The notes below the pieces were generated by a model, which saw nothing but the letters and a program-made list of their open reading frames with translations, was not told where the DNA came from and did not search any database. 16,303 nt of DNA from Anaerolineales bacterium UBA3082 (GTDB lineage Bacteria > Chloroflexota > Anaerolineae > UBA7937). Position 1 is the first letter of the stretch. Each line of letters begins with the position of its first letter. The stretch covers positions 1 through 16,303 of the forward strand of contig DFBK01000035.1 of the NCBI GenBank assembly GCA_002366595.1. Direction: 5' to 3'. The translations under genes and the position numbers were made by a program. Positions 1 to 7,307 of this stretch are shown piece by piece.

Positions 1-1
1 C

Positions 2-2677
2 CTAGAGCAGATCCCCCTTCATCTCCAACAGGCTACCATAGCCATCGAGGACAAAGATTTCTACCAAAACCCGGGGATAGATCTCCGAGGCCTCGGTCGG
101 GCTGCCGTGGGGAACTTAACCGGTGTAGTCTGCCAAATGGAGGGCGCCGCATCATTGTGCGGTGCGCTGGAATCGGCTTTACCGAAGGCCATTGGAACGA
201 GTTTTTACTACCGAGGAGGGGGGAGTTCCATTACCCAACAACTGGTGAAGAACGTCCTCATCCCCCCGGAGGAGAGAACTCAAAGGACTATGGCCCGAAA
301 GATAAAAGAGGCGATATTGGCCCTAGAGATCACTCGCCGATACGATAAGGACCGCATCCTGGAATGGTACCTGAATAACTCCTGCTATGGGAATCTGGCC
401 TACGGGGTGGAAGCGGCCGCCGAAGCCTACTTCGGGAAGCATGTCCAGGATCTGACGCTGGCAGAATCGGCGATGCTAGCCGCCCTTCCCCAGGCTCCTA
501 GTGCCAACTCCCCTCTTGACCATCCAGAACGAGCCCAGGAGAGGCAACATCTGGTACTAGATGCTATGTACCGTGAGGGGTATATCACCTATGAGGAGAT
601 AGTGGCCGCCAAAGCAGAAGAGTTGCATTACGCCTCCCAGAGGTTCGATATAGAGGCTCCTCATTTCGTGATGTATGTACGCCAACTCCTGGAAGAGAGG
701 TATGGTCCGGAGGTAGTCTACGCGGGCGGTTTGCGGGTCTATACGACCATAGATCTGAAGATGATGGAAGTAGCCCAGCGGATCGCCAACGAGCATGTCG
801 CCAAACTCCAGGAAGAGGGTCGAAATGTAACCAACGCCGGGTTGGTGACCATAAAGCCCTCCACGGGGGAGATCTTGGCCATGCTGGGGAGCCTCGACTA
901 CTTCGACCCCGATATAGATGGGCAGGTGAACACCACCCTAGCCTCTCGGCAGCCGGGTTCCTCTTTCAAGGTCTTCACCTACTCTACGGCCTTCATGCAG
1001 GGCTATACCCCGGCTACCATGATCATGGATGTGCGCACCACCTTCGATGACTATCCCAACCCTCCATACACCCCGGAGAACTACGACCGCAAATACCATG
1101 GCTCCTTGCGGATACGCCAGGCCTTGGCTCGCTCCGTGAACATCCCAGCGGTGAAGGTACTCCATATGGTGGGGGTGAAGAACGTCATCGCCACCGCTCA
1201 TCGCCTGGGCATCAACACCTTGACCAAGGATTACTACGGGTTGAGCCTCACCTTGGGGGGTGGCGAGGTGCGTCTCTTGGATATGACCTACGCCTACGGG
1301 GTCCTGGCCAATGGAGGGGTGATGGCTGGGCGGCCGGTCTCCCCAGAGGAGTACCGGCCCGGCTACAGGGAGTTAGACCCGGTAGCCATCCTGCGAGTGG
1401 AGGATGCGCAAGGGAACGTATTGGAGGAGTATCTGGCTCCCGAGACGAGAGAGGTCCTGGACCCCAAAGTGGCCTATCTCATGACCAGCATCTTCTCGGA
1501 CAACGCGTCGCGAACCCCCGCCTTCGGAGCCAACAGCGCACTCGTTCTTAGCCGACCAGCAGCGGCCAAGACGGGAACCACTGATGACTTTCGTGACGCC
1601 TGGACCATCGGCTATACGCCCCAATTGGTGACCGGCGTCTGGGTAGGGAACTCCGATAACCAACCCATGAAGCACGTTCCCGGCTCCTTGGGCGGCGGAC
1701 CTATCTGGCACGGTTACATGGAGGAGATCCTAGCCTCCTACCCGGTGGAGGGCTTCATCGAGCCACCAGGGTTGGAGCATCTGGTAGTGGACGCCACCTC
1801 TGGGCTTCTCCCCACCGAGTATTCCCCTAGCACGGTAGAGGAGATATTCCTCCCCGGCACAGCGCCCACCACCTATGATAATGTGCATCAAGCCTTCCGC
1901 ATCGATCCAGAATCGGGCAAGTTGGCCACCGTCTATTGTCCCTCTGTGGAGGAAAGGGTCTATGAGATCTACCCTCCGGAGGCGGCCGATTGGGTGCGGG
2001 AAAACGAGATCCCCCAGCCGCCTACCGACTATTGCGACCTCCACGGGCCAGGCCCGGCTACGGGAGATGTGGCTATCACGGAGCCTCGCCCCTACGCCTA
2101 CGCTCATGGGCAGGTGCCCATCGAAGGGAACGCACGGGGGCCCAGGTTCCGCCTCTACCGGCTGGAATACGGCGAGGGCCTGAACCCTTCATCCTGGGTC
2201 CGGATCGGCGGGGACCATCATAACCAAGTTGACCACGGACTCCTAGAGATGTGGGATGCCAGCGGTTTGAACGGCCTCTACACCTTGCAACTTACCGTAG
2301 TCCGAAATGATGATAGTTACGAGCAGGCCTCCATTCAGGTCACGGTGGATAACACCCCTCCCGAGGTGGAAATCACCTATCCCCCAGATGGCGCCCTCTA
2401 TGTGATGGAAGACGATGAGTGGGTGAGCATCCAGGCGGAAGCGCGGGATAACTTCTCCATAGAGAGGGTAGAGTTCTACCTAGACGATAACCTACTCAGT
2501 TACGACACGGTGAGTCCCTATAACCAGAAGTGGACCATCACCATGGGGTCCGCCCTTACGGAGACCCACACCATCCATGTGGTGGCCATCGATGCGGCAG
2601 GGAATCGCACGGAGAGCGAGAAGGTCAAGATCAATGTCATCCCCAAGAAAGAAGAGCGACTAAAAGAGTCCCTTTAG
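2..2677 (+). CDS. Class A penicillin-binding protein (PBP1A-like transglycosylase/transpeptidase), 5' partial
   Basis: Bifunctional peptidoglycan synthase of the outer face of the cytoplasmic membrane: GT51 polymerises lipid II glycan strands and the transpeptidase cross-links stem peptides. The reading frame is open from base 2, so the N-terminal anchor and first GT51 residues lie outside the window. The GT51 catalytic Glu is codon 47-49 in the motif AIEDKDFYQNPG, and the second motif GGSSITQQLVKN follows after an unusual insert. Transpeptidase motifs are all present: SSFK with the nucleophile Ser at 959-961, SVN at 1133-1141, KTG at 1568-1576. After about base 2050 comes a beta-rich, Ig-like tail with an NTPPEVEITYP stretch, typical of an extracellular accessory domain. 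SurE starts 26 bp downstream, so the two are probably co-transcribed. Family assignment is very secure; the PBP1A versus PBP1C subtype is not. Confidence 0.95.
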   Translation, partial: LEQIPLHLQQATIAIEDKDFYQNPGIDLRGLGRAAVGNLTGVVCQMEGAASLCGALESALPKAIGTSFYYRGGGSSITQQLVKNVLIPPEERTQRTMARKIKEAILALEITRRYDKDRILEWYLNNSCYGNLAYGVEAAAEAYFGKHVQDLTLAESAMLAALPQAPSANSPLDHPERAQERQHLVLDAMYREGYITYEEIVAAKAEELHYASQRFDIEAPHFVMYVRQLLEERYGPEVVYAGGLRVYTTIDLKMMEVAQRIANEHVAKLQEEGRNVTNAGLVTIKPSTGEILAMLGSLDYFDPDIDGQVNTTLASRQPGSSFKVFTYSTAFMQGYTPATMIMDVRTTFDDYPNPPYTPENYDRKYHGSLRIRQALARSVNIPAVKVLHMVGVKNVIATAHRLGINTLTKDYYGLSLTLGGGEVRLLDMTYAYGVLANGGVMAGRPVSPEEYRPGYRELDPVAILRVEDAQGNVLEEYLAPETREVLDPKVAYLMTSIFSDNASRTPAFGANSALVLSRPAAAKTGTTDDFRDAWTIGYTPQLVTGVWVGNSDNQPMKHVPGSLGGGPIWHGYMEEILASYPVEGFIEPPGLEHLVVDATSGLLPTEYSPSTVEEIFLPGTAPTTYDNVHQAFRIDPESGKLATVYCPSVEERVYEIYPPEAADWVRENEIPQPPTDYCDLHGPGPATGDVAITEPRPYAYAHGQVPIEGNARGPRFRLYRLEYGEGLNPSSWVRIGGDHHNQVDHGLLEMWDASGLNGLYTLQLTVVRNDDSYEQASIQVTVDNTPPEVEITYPPDGALYVMEDDEWVSIQAEARDNFSIERVEFYLDDNLLSYDTVSPYNQKWTITMGSALTETHTIHVVAIDAAGNRTESEKVKINVIPKKEERLKESL

Positions 2678-2703
2678 AGGGGTAGGGAACGGGAGAGGTT
2701 CTT

Positions 2704-3468
2704 GTGAAGATCCTAGCCACCAACGATGACGGCATCGACGCTCCCGGCCTTCGGGCCTTGGCCGTAGCCTTGCGAGAGGTGGGGGAAGTAGTAGTGGTGG
2801 CCCCCGACCATAACTGGTCGGCCGCGGGCCTCACCAAAACGATGCATAAGCCGCTGCGGATAGGCAAGGTTCGCTTCCCCGATGGCTCCACAGCCTATAC
2901 CACCAACGGAGCCCCCTCCGATTGCGTGGCTCTGGCCCTTTTAGGGATACTGCCCCAGCCTCCGGATCTAGTGGTCTCCGGGATCAACTTGGGGGCTAAC
3001 ATGGCCAATGACATCCTCTATTCCGGGACGGTGGCCGCGGCTATGGAAGGGGTAATCTCCGGCATCGCCTCTCTAGCCGTCTCCCTGGATACCCTCGGAG
3101 AGGAAGCGGATTTCACCTATGCAGCCCAGTTCACGGCCCGGCTGGTGCGCCAAATGGGAGAGAGGGGCCTACCTCTAGGGATCCTCCTCAACCTCAACGT
3201 GCCTTACCTCCCCCCCTCAGAGATAGCCGGGGTGGAGATCACCCGCCTGGGGAGAAGGCTATACAAGGACGCCCTTGTAGAGCGACGGGATCCAAGAGGG
3301 CGCAGTTACTACTGGATCGGCGGGGAGAGGCCAGGAGGAGTGGCTGAAGAGGGGACCGATATCTGGGCTCTAGCCAATAAGCGGATATCGATCACCCCCC
3401 TGCAACTAGATATGACCGATCACTCCCTTATCGCTGAACTCAAAAAGTGGGAGATCAAGACTAAATAG
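2704..3468 (+). CDS. surE: SurE 5'/3'-nucleotidase
   Basis: Metal-dependent cytoplasmic phosphatase that dephosphorylates nucleoside 5'- and 3'-monophosphates and, in other bacteria, short polyphosphate; linked to stationary-phase survival. At 254 aa it has the normal family length. The N-terminal NDDGIDAPG motif supplies the metal-binding Asp8-Asp9. Ser39, the NGAPSDC loop and Asn95 in SGINLGAN complete the active site, and the YSGTVAAAMEG signature follows. The start is GTG at 2704, five bases after a GGGAGAGG ribosome site; MKILATNDDG is the usual SurE N-terminus, which settles the start. The stop codon abuts the ATG of the nitroreductase gene with no gap, so the two genes are very likely translationally coupled. 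Confidence 0.96.
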   Translation: MKILATNDDGIDAPGLRALAVALREVGEVVVVAPDHNWSAAGLTKTMHKPLRIGKVRFPDGSTAYTTNGAPSDCVALALLGILPQPPDLVVSGINLGANMANDILYSGTVAAAMEGVISGIASLAVSLDTLGEEADFTYAAQFTARLVRQMGERGLPLGILLNLNVPYLPPSEIAGVEITRLGRRLYKDALVERRDPRGRSYYWIGGERPGGVAEEGTDIWALANKRISITPLQLDMTDHSLIAELKKWEIKTK

Positions 3469-3990
3469 ATGGACTTCTGGGAAGTTATCGAAAGAAGATA
3501 TAGCCTCCGCGATTTCGATCCCTCCCGAGATGTGGCTCCCGAAGATGTGGAGAAGATCCTGCGGGCGGCGATTAGGGCTCCCTCGGCGGGGAACCTACAA
3601 TCCTGGTTCTTCGTGGTGGTGAGGGAGGAGGAGAAAAAGGAGGCGTTGGCTCGGGCTGCGTTGGAGCAGCGCTTCATCACCCAGGCTCCGGTGGTAGTGG
3701 TCGTCTGTGCCGACCCAGACCGCTCGGCTACGCGGTACGGTGGGCGAGGGGTGAACCTATACTGCCTCCAGGATACCGCTGCGGCCACGGAGAACCTGTT
3801 GCTCGCCGCGGTAGCCTTAGGGCTGGGAGGTTGCTGGGTAGGAGCCTTCCACGAAGAGGAGGCCGCGCGAGCCCTGAACCTCCCCTCCCATCTCCGGCCA
3901 GTAGCCATCGTACCCTTGGGATACCCAACCCGGCCTCGGACGGGCAGAGCGCCTCGGCGCGACCTGAAAGAGGTGCAAAAGACGATTTAA
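3469..3990 (+). CDS. Nitroreductase-family FMN oxidoreductase
   Basis: Predicted cytoplasmic flavoprotein of the nitroreductase superfamily, which uses FMN and NAD(P)H to reduce nitro compounds, quinones or flavins; the true substrate cannot be read from the sequence. At 173 aa it is a compact family member. Visible family motifs are the N-terminal RRYSLRDF, which contacts the FMN phosphate, APSAGNLQSW at residues 37-46, and the C-terminal GLGGCWVGAF followed by LRPVAIVPLGYP, the usual FMN-binding end. The ATG starts immediately after the surE stop with no separate ribosome site, implying reinitiation from surE. Subfamily members also act in coenzyme F420 or cobamide chemistry, but nothing nearby points to those roles. 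Confidence 0.9.
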   Translation: MDFWEVIERRYSLRDFDPSRDVAPEDVEKILRAAIRAPSAGNLQSWFFVVVREEEKKEALARAALEQRFITQAPVVVVVCADPDRSATRYGGRGVNLYCLQDTAAATENLLLAAVALGLGGCWVGAFHEEEAARALNLPSHLRPVAIVPLGYPTRPRTGRAPRRDLKEVQKTI

Positions 3991-4058
3991 CGCCTGGACA
4001 AAAGCCTCGGCGGTCATGCCCCAGGGATTGTTTTAGGAGGTTCACAGAAAGGAGAAAA

Positions 4059-5012
4059 GTGGCCCAGACCAAGTACGCTTTCTTCGAAGGTCAGATCGTG
4101 CCCATCGAGAGGGCCAAGGTGAGCATCATGACTCACGCCTTCAATTATGGCACCGGTTGTTTCGAGGGGATACGTGCCTATTGGAACAACGAAGAGGAGG
4201 AACTATACCTCCTCAAAATGCGAGAGCATTACCAGCGGCTCCACCGTTCCTGTCATATCCTCCTCATCTCCCTATCCTACGAGGTGGATACCCTTTGCGA
4301 CATCACCCTCGAACTCTTGCGCAAGGAGGGATTTCGCCAGGACACCTACATTCGGCCCCTGGCTTATAAGAGCGCTGAGGAGATCAGCGTGAGGCTACAT
4401 GACCTAGAGGATGGCTTCGCCATCTTCGCTACCCCCTTCGGCAAATATATCGAGAGCGAGGAGGGAGCCAAGGTCGGGGTCTCCTCCTGGCGACGGATAA
4501 GCGACAACGCCATCCCCGCACGAGCCAAGATCACCGGCTCCTATATCAACTCCGCCCTCATCAAGACCGATATCGTGATGAAAGGTTTCGATGAGGCCAT
4601 CGTCCTGACCCAGGACGGCCACATCTCCGAGGGGAGTGCGGAGAACCTCTTCATCGTCCGAGAGGGGAAACTGATCACCTCGCCCATAACAGAAGATATC
4701 TTAGAGGGGATAACCCGCGCGGCGCTGATGGAATTGGCCCGAAACGAACTGGGGATAGAGGTGGTAGAGAGGCGCATAGATAGGAGCGAACTATATGTGG
4801 CGGAGGAGGCTTTCTTCTGCGGCACGGGCGTCCAGATCGCAGCCATCGCCTCCATAGACCATCGCACAGTGGGCACGGGAGAGATAGGCCCCATCGTAAG
4901 GCGACTGCGCGACCTCTATTTTGAGATCGCCCGGGGCAAGAACAAGAAGTACGCCCCCTGGGTGACCCCGGTCTATGCCGGAGCGAGGCGAAAGAAACTG
5001 GCCGCCACTTAG
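4059..5012 (+). CDS. ilvE: Branched-chain amino acid aminotransferase
   Basis: Fold-type IV PLP aminotransferase that interconverts Leu, Ile and Val with their 2-oxo acids using glutamate/2-oxoglutarate. The N-terminus (FEGQIVPIERAKVSIMTHAF) leads into NYGTGCFEGIRAYW, a hallmark of IlvE. The PLP lysine is most likely Lys157 in ARAKITGSY, and EGSAENLF is the conserved cofactor-phosphate region. The frame is open further upstream to an ATG at 3831, but that part overlaps the nitroreductase gene and has no IlvE similarity. I therefore choose GTG at 4059, which has GGAG four bases upstream and gives 317 aa, close to the family's usual 300-310. The gap to the preceding gene is 68 bp without an obvious terminator. 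D-amino-acid transaminase and 4-amino-4-deoxychorismate lyase share the fold but lack this N-terminal pattern. Confidence 0.93.
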   Translation: MAQTKYAFFEGQIVPIERAKVSIMTHAFNYGTGCFEGIRAYWNNEEEELYLLKMREHYQRLHRSCHILLISLSYEVDTLCDITLELLRKEGFRQDTYIRPLAYKSAEEISVRLHDLEDGFAIFATPFGKYIESEEGAKVGVSSWRRISDNAIPARAKITGSYINSALIKTDIVMKGFDEAIVLTQDGHISEGSAENLFIVREGKLITSPITEDILEGITRAALMELARNELGIEVVERRIDRSELYVAEEAFFCGTGVQIAAIASIDHRTVGTGEIGPIVRRLRDLYFEIARGKNKKYAPWVTPVYAGARRKKLAAT

Positions 5013-5030
5013 ATGACGGTTTCGTAATTG

Positions 5031-5077
5031 TAGGGGCGGGGCTTGCCTGTCCTGAGCGCAGCGAAGGGCCCCCGCCC
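5031..5077. repeat. GC-rich inverted repeat of a dispersed-repeat type
   Basis: GGGCGGGG at 5034-5041 is perfectly complementary to CCCCGCCC at 5070-5077. The 28-nt loop carries CCTGAGCGCAGCGAAGG, which can itself fold. The same style of element (TAGGGGCGGGG...CCTGAGCG-AAGG...CCCCGCCC) is one I recall from intergenic spaces of Chloroflexota and other environmental genomes. It lies between the convergent ilvE and DUF3644 genes, so it may also help end transcription, but no T-tract follows. Confidence 0.55.
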
Positions 5078-5179
5078 GTTCTCATTCTCTACATCCCCGG
5101 CAACCGCTCCTTCTTCTCCCCTCTCACCCTGCCGCGGAAGAGGTGGACGAGCAACGTGCGCCTCTCCGTCTCCATTCCC

Positions 5180-5214
5180 ATTAACCGGCGCATCACCGCC
5201 GCAATGTGGTTAAT
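5180..5214. repeat. Bulged inverted repeat abutting the DUF3644 stop codon
   Basis: ATTAACC (5180-5186) pairs perfectly with GGTTAAT (5208-5214). Inside it GGCG (5187-5190) pairs with CGCC (5197-5200), leaving a 7-nt bulge on one side. On the - strand the structure begins directly after the DUF3644 stop codon. It could act as a 3'-end stabiliser or weak terminator, but no U-run follows in either direction. Confidence 0.45.
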
Positions 5215-6231
5215 CTATTGGCTGCGACCCTCTTGCGTTTCTCTTTTCATTCTACGCCGCTTCAGCCAATTCCCATAGGATCTTCCTGCTCGGGCAACGT
5301 AGTCCGGTATCTTCTCAATCTTGTTGACCATCAAGTCCACCAAATCCTCAGAGTAGAGATGAGTTCCCGTCGGTTCGACCAAGTAGTGATATTCGGAGCA
5401 GCGAGGCTTCTTTATTTTCAATTTGTGCAGAATGGCCTGGAGGTCGTATTGATTGAAGGTGTACGACTCACCTAGCCTAGCGCTTAAGGTAGCCAATAGC
5501 TGCCCGAACCGATAGGGATGCGTACGGCTTATGTCCTTCGGTACCTCAATGAACCGCGCCACCGGCCCTCCCTTCTCTTCCAGCGACATGATGATGTCCG
5601 CGTTCTTAGGCTTCTTCGTCAGCACCAACCGATAGATAATAGGAATACCGAATCTGCGATCATTCATGGCAGTAATTGCATCATCAACAGATTTGCTCTT
5701 CGCGATTATGAACTCGAGTACCTCCTTCCCGTATCTCTTCTGAACTGCAATGGGATCAATCTCTTTCACATCGAACACTAGGCTCAACATCGAAGGAGAG
5801 GCTCTATCTGTGAGAGAAAGGCCGAACCACTCCCGGAGTTTGGTGGCATAGTTTATCACGCCCGCCTGAAACATTCCTCCATACACGACCTCAAGCTCCG
5901 GAATTACCAGATGGATGGCATAATCTCGAAGAGCGGTGATTTCTTCGATATTCCGTCTAATTGGATCGTTTTCTTTAGGAAACACCTTTTTCAGAGCATC
6001 TTTCAGCGATATTGAACGTCTGGGTTTCCGCCTCTTCTTCCTGTAGAATATGCTCCTGTCTTTCTTTGTGTCCTCTATTATCTTGGCCTTGAGGAGGAGT
6101 TCCCAGGCATTCGTGAAGAGAAAGCAGAATCCCTCCACACGATATCGAATCGTGGGCCTATTATAGAGATCAAGAGCCAGTAAGTACGCCTCTTGGCTTC
6201 TTTCCAGCAGTCGCTTGGACAACCTGTGCAT
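5215..6231 (-). CDS. DUF3644 (HEPN-like) protein
   Basis: I recognise this 338-aa protein as the DUF3644 type from its N-terminus: RLLERSQEAYLLALDLYN followed by RYRVEGFCFLFTNAWELLLKA. Residues 1-115 are predicted all-helical and carry ALRDYAIH, in which Arg102 and His107 fit the R-x4-H signature of HEPN ribonucleases. The remainder contains a mixed region (about 115-240) and a basic C-terminus with the pattern SYTFNQYDLQAILHKLKIK followed by YSEDLVDLMV, which I suspect is a winged-helix or other nucleic-acid-binding domain. No catalytic role is established for this family that I can name. HEPN proteins commonly act as toxin or anti-phage RNases, so that is an inference. The gene is more AT-rich than its neighbours, stands alone against flanking housekeeping genes, and follows the GIY-YIG gene on the same strand after 219 bp. 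The ribosome site is weak. Confidence 0.82.
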   Translation of the reverse strand: MHRLSKRLLERSQEAYLLALDLYNRPTIRYRVEGFCFLFTNAWELLLKAKIIEDTKKDRSIFYRKKRRKPRRSISLKDALKKVFPKENDPIRRNIEEITALRDYAIHLVIPELEVVYGGMFQAGVINYATKLREWFGLSLTDRASPSMLSLVFDVKEIDPIAVQKRYGKEVLEFIIAKSKSVDDAITAMNDRRFGIPIIYRLVLTKKPKNADIIMSLEEKGGPVARFIEVPKDISRTHPYRFGQLLATLSARLGESYTFNQYDLQAILHKLKIKKPRCSEYHYLVEPTGTHLYSEDLVDLMVNKIEKIPDYVARAGRSYGNWLKRRRMKRETQEGRSQ

Positions 6232-6450
6232 GTGAACTCATCTAACCTGAATGATACATTGTCCTGGCAGCTGACTACTTCCCGTAGACTGCTCTTCCAA
6301 CTGCGGCCGCGGATGACGTGTCTAGGCCAACCGAAGTGTCCGAAGATGCTCGGACAAGCGGAAAGCAACCACCCCCTCTATTAGGTCAGCTCCCCGGATT
6401 TTTGGCGCCAACTACCGATTTCGCTTGCGCTCAATCGACTATCCTAGTAT
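6232..6450 (-). other. Spacer between GIY-YIG and DUF3644 genes with a perfect palindrome
   Basis: No gene is supported here. TGTCCGA at 6337-6343 and TCGGACA at 6350-6356 form a perfect 7-bp inverted repeat with a 6-nt centre, about 106 bp upstream of the DUF3644 ATG. No T-tract follows on either strand, so an operator or RNA stem is likelier than a terminator. No convincing promoter for DUF3644 could be read, which leaves read-through from the GIY-YIG gene possible. Confidence 0.45.
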
Positions 6451-6873
6451 TCAGGTTGTCTTGGGGACGGTTATCGGTGAAGAAAGCAGTGTACATCGCT
6501 CAGTCGACACAACAGTCGTATCCTCAAACGGGAAGGAGTCTATGTACTCTTCACAGCATGGTGGCTTATGGTGGTAGATGAGCGCAGCCTCGGCCCGCTC
6601 GCGATCTGGGCTTGTTACGGCTGCATATGAGAAGCATATTTCTGAGCCTCTTGGCACATACTCACGCCACTTAGGCCACTTCTCATGATTTGCAATCCGA
6701 TCACAAACATCTTCTGCTTCTCCAATGTAGATCAATTTGTGCAAGATCACTTTGTCCCGCGACTCATCGTATCGGCAGACGTAGACCAGATATATCCCAG
6801 ACCTTGCGGGAACGCTTCCCTTATCTTCTTCACGCCAGTAGCCCTCGAACTCCAGATTAATCGTTTTAGCCAT
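6451..6873 (-). CDS. GIY-YIG domain nuclease-family protein
   Basis: Predicted 140-aa single-domain GIY-YIG protein, the fold of homing endonucleases, UvrC and some restriction enzymes that cleave DNA using one metal ion. Visible residues are the GIY at 26-28, YIG at 49-51, the conserved Arg59 in DRIANH and the metal-binding Glu95 in RAEAALIYHHKPP. The Asn usually found after KPP is replaced by Cys106-Cys107 (KPPCCEEY). The SFPFEDT stretch after it matches a small subfamily I recall from accessory regions of many bacteria. The frame is open upstream to 6927, but the start is taken as the ATG at 6873 because AAAGGAGG lies just ahead of it and MAKTINLEFEGYW is the normal family N-terminus. It sits behind a strong promoter and a long structured leader. 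The substrate is unknown. Confidence 0.85.
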   Translation of the reverse strand: MAKTINLEFEGYWREEDKGSVPARSGIYLVYVCRYDESRDKVILHKLIYIGEAEDVCDRIANHEKWPKWREYVPRGSEICFSYAAVTSPDRERAEAALIYHHKPPCCEEYIDSFPFEDTTVVSTERCTLLSSPITVPKTT

Positions 6874-6893
6874 GCCTTGTTCCTCCTTTCTCG

Positions 6894-7080
6894 AAATCCC
6901 GACCGCCCCCTGAGCCTCTTCGCCCAAGGCGGCTGCTCACGGTTCCTGTCAGTCGCGTTCCAAACACAAAGCCGACCCCGTCCCGCCGCCCCGGGAATAC
7001 AGTCGGCCTCACCTTCACACTACCACCTCCCACAACGCGCTATTGCGACGATGCTGCGATGTGGGCCTTTTTTGGGATCT
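6894..7080 (-). ncRNA. Candidate structured leader RNA or small RNA upstream of the GIY-YIG gene
   Basis: On the - strand a 187-nt segment starts at the expected transcription start and is closed by AGATCCC (7080-7074) pairing with GGGATTT (6900-6894). Inside are three stems: CCCACA/TGTGGG (7065-7060 with 7034-7029), GCCGAC/GTCGGC (7007-7002 with 6976-6971) with an inner CCCG/CGGG, and GACTG/CGGTC (6954-6950 with 6905-6901) enclosing a GAGC/GCTC and a GCC/GGC stem. The closing helix ends 8 nt before the GGAGG of the GIY-YIG gene. I could not match it to cobalamin, T-box, RNase P, SRP, tmRNA or 6S patterns. The folding was found by eye. Confidence 0.45.
7029..7073 (+). terminator. Possible + strand intrinsic terminator overlapping the leader region
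   Basis: CCCACA (7029-7034) pairs with TGTGGG (7060-7065), and CC followed by six T residues (7068-7073) comes next on the + strand. It looks like a weak intrinsic terminator, yet no + strand gene ends upstream. The same stem is used in the proposed - strand leader RNA, so this reading is an alternative. Confidence 0.25.
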
Positions 7081-7088
7081 TGCATCCT

Positions 7089-7117
7089 ATTCTACCATAG
7101 CTACCGGGAGAGGTCAA
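7089..7117 (-). promoter_or_regulatory. Sigma-70-type promoter for the GIY-YIG leader
   Basis: Reading the - strand, TTGACC (complement of 7112-7117) and TAGAAT (complement of 7089-7094) are separated by exactly 17 bp. This matches the two other TTGACA-17-TAGAAT promoters in the window. The predicted start is near 7080-7083, giving a leader of about 208 nt before the ATG at 6873. Confidence 0.75.
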
Positions 7118-7193
7118 TGGCCCTACAACGCCAAGAGCCTCCTTTGCTCTATTGCGAAAGCGGCAGGAGATCAGGGTTTAGAGACGCCATTGC

Positions 7194-7222
7194 TTCACTT
7201 CCCCATCCACTTGTGCTATACT
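7194..7222 (+). promoter_or_regulatory. Possible promoter ahead of a tiny ORF
   Basis: TTCACT (7194-7199) and TATACT (7217-7222) are 17 bp apart. The -10 box is good and the -35 box is only fair. It lies about 85 bp upstream of the small ORF at 7308 and could also add transcription into tRNA-Val. Confidence 0.4.
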
Positions 7223-7307
7223 TTTGTGGCGAGCACGAAGGGTTGCTCTTGCTTATTTGTATTCCATATTTCTTGAGATACGCCCGGCCAGGAAGGAGGC
7301 GGAGTTA

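Noticed and set aside
3831..4058. Long N-terminal extension of IlvE
   Set aside because: It overlaps the nitroreductase gene and has no IlvE-like sequence; the GTG at 4059 has a ribosome site and gives the normal N-terminus.
6894..7080. Cobalamin riboswitch, T-box, 6S, RNase P or SRP RNA
   Set aside because: I looked for their conserved cores and found none; the multi-stem layout does not match a single long 6S-like hairpin.
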